DNA of 13,728 nt from assembly GCA_045613065.1 (NCBI GenBank), contig JAZLAH010000001.1, positions 1 through 13,728 on the forward strand. Direction: 5' to 3'. Below are positions 12,808 to 13,728 of this stretch, piece by piece. A model generated the notes under the pieces. The model made no database searches and was not told the origin of the DNA. It was given only the letters and a program-made list of their open reading frames with translations. The DNA is from Fimenecus sp045613065. GTDB lineage: Bacteria; Bacillota; Clostridia; Oscillospirales; Acutalibacteraceae. The first letter of the stretch is position 1, and each line of letters starts with the position of its first letter. The position numbers and the translations under genes are program-made.

Positions 12808-13728
12808 ATGAAACTTTCTTCACTTCTTGAGGGTGTGAAAACACAGGATGTGTATGAAGAAGGGGAAGTTGAAAGAGTAACGGATAAGGATAATGAAAAT
12901 TTAAAGAATTCACTTTTTGTGTGCATTAACGGCAATCAATGTGACGGTCATTCTCTTGCGGAAAATGCCTTGAAAAATGGTGCAACAGCAATAATAATTG
13001 ACAGAGATTTATCCTTGCCGAATCAGATAATCGTAGATGACACACGAAAAGCCTATGCACAGATTTCTTCGAATTTTTATGGTAATCAGTCAAAAAAGCT
13101 TAAAATAATCGGTGTAACAGGCACCAACGGAAAAACATCAACTTGTTTTTTCATTAAAGAAATTCTGAATTTTATGGGCGTTAAGTGTGGATTAATCGGC
13201 ACAGTGAAAAACAGCTGGGAAAATGACGAATCAGAGTCAATTCTCACTACTCCCGAGCCAATGGAATTACATAATTTGTTCTCGCAGATGGTGAATTCGG
13301 GTTGTGAATACTGTGTTATGGAGGTCTCCTCACAAGCACTCAGTCAGAAGCGTGTTTACGGCATTGATTTTTGTGCATCAGCAATTACAAATATAACGCC
13401 TGAACATCTTGATTATCACGGATGTATGGAGGATTATATCAATGCAAAGCTTGAGCTTTCTAAAAATTCAGATTTTATCTGTGTAAATATTGACGATGAA
13501 AACATCTTAAATAATCTTGATAATATAAATTGCAAAACAATTACATATTCTGCAATTCAAGACAAGGCGGACTACACTGCAAAAAATGTTGTATGTAATG
13601 AAAATGGTATAAAATATGAATTTGTCGGAATGGATTGTATAAGTCGTATTCAATTAGAGCTTCACGGAAAATTCACGGTTTATAACAGCTTGTGTGCAAT
13701 CTCATTATTGCTGAATCTTGGCTTTGAT
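12808..13728 (+). CDS. murE: UDP-N-acetylmuramoyl-tripeptide synthetase MurE (N-terminal part)
   Basis: The frame runs from ATG 12808 to the window end without a stop (307 codons of an expected 480 to 490). It is the cytoplasmic ligase that adds the third residue to UDP-MurNAc-dipeptide. Visible features: the N-terminal UDP-binding domain with SLFVCINGNQCDGHS, the ATP P-loop GVTGTNGKTS at 102-111, TTPEP at 147-151 contacting the nucleotide sugar, MEVSSQAL at 171-178, the NITPEHLDYHG block at 195-205, and K214, which matches the carbamylated lysine. The ribosome binding site AGAGG (12796-12800) is seven bases upstream, and the gene begins 18 bases after the PBP stop, so it belongs to the same operon. 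The DNPR-type motif that tells diaminopimelate from lysine specificity lies beyond the window. Confidence 0.94.
   Translation, partial: MKLSSLLEGVKTQDVYEEGEVERVTDKDNENLKNSLFVCINGNQCDGHSLAENALKNGATAIIIDRDLSLPNQIIVDDTRKAYAQISSNFYGNQSKKLKIIGVTGTNGKTSTCFFIKEILNFMGVKCGLIGTVKNSWENDESESILTTPEPMELHNLFSQMVNSGCEYCVMEVSSQALSQKRVYGIDFCASAITNITPEHLDYHGCMEDYINAKLELSKNSDFICVNIDDENILNNLDNINCKTITYSAIQDKADYTAKNVVCNENGIKYEFVGMDCISRIQLELHGKFTVYNSLCAISLLLNLGFD

Noticed and set aside
1..13728. Search by eye for insertion sequences, CRISPR repeats, toxin-antitoxin or phage genes
   Set aside because: No transposase, terminal repeats, spaced direct repeats or phage-like genes were seen; every gene belongs to a known metabolic or cell-wall family.

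Overview
The window is AT-rich and looks like a chromosomal segment from an anaerobic low-GC Firmicute, probably a Clostridia gut or rumen lineage of the Ruminococcaceae/Oscillospiraceae type. This is inferred from oxygen-sensitive ferredoxin enzymes, a T-box leader, AGGAGG-type ribosome binding sites and a Clostridia-style division/cell-wall cluster. I see no mobile element, CRISPR array, tRNA, rRNA or sign of recent transfer. Most of the window is conserved housekeeping or metabolic DNA.

Layout. (1) 1-3266, plus strand: the 3' end of iorA, then iorB (2-oxoacid:ferredoxin oxidoreductase for aryl-pyruvates), a sigma-A promoter, a complete T-box riboswitch whose best specifier is UUC (Phe), a phenylacetate-CoA ligase, and a double-ACT-domain protein, closed by a bidirectional terminator. 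(2) 3329-4108, minus strand: a NagD-type HAD phosphatase. (3) 4287-5656, plus strand: an isolated hisH-hisF pair (imidazole glycerol phosphate synthase), closed by a bidirectional terminator. (4) 5701-6231, minus strand: a small nitroreductase, divergent from (5) 6350-8343, plus strand: pncB (nicotinate phosphoribosyltransferase) overlapping ppa (family I pyrophosphatase), then a terminator. (6) 8482-13728, plus strand: the start of the dcw cluster: promoter, structured leader, mraZ, rsmH, ftsL-like gene, a PASTA-containing class B penicillin-binding protein, and murE running off the end.

How the parts work together. The most informative region is the aryl-acid locus. An ATP-dependent phenylacetate-CoA ligase sits behind a T-box that should permit transcription when tRNA-Phe is uncharged. 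Together with the adjacent IOR this suggests that phenylacetate is activated and reductively carboxylated to phenylpyruvate to make phenylalanine, rather than phenylalanine being degraded. The ACT protein may add a second, protein-level amino-acid sensor. In pncB-ppa, the pyrophosphatase would remove the PPi released by the first enzyme and pull nicotinate salvage forward. The dcw cluster has the standard order; its mraZ leader and the ftsL-pbp gap hold secondary structure worth testing.

I found no gene set that is plainly a new system. The best candidate for something under-described is the Phe T-box/PaaK/ACT/IOR arrangement.
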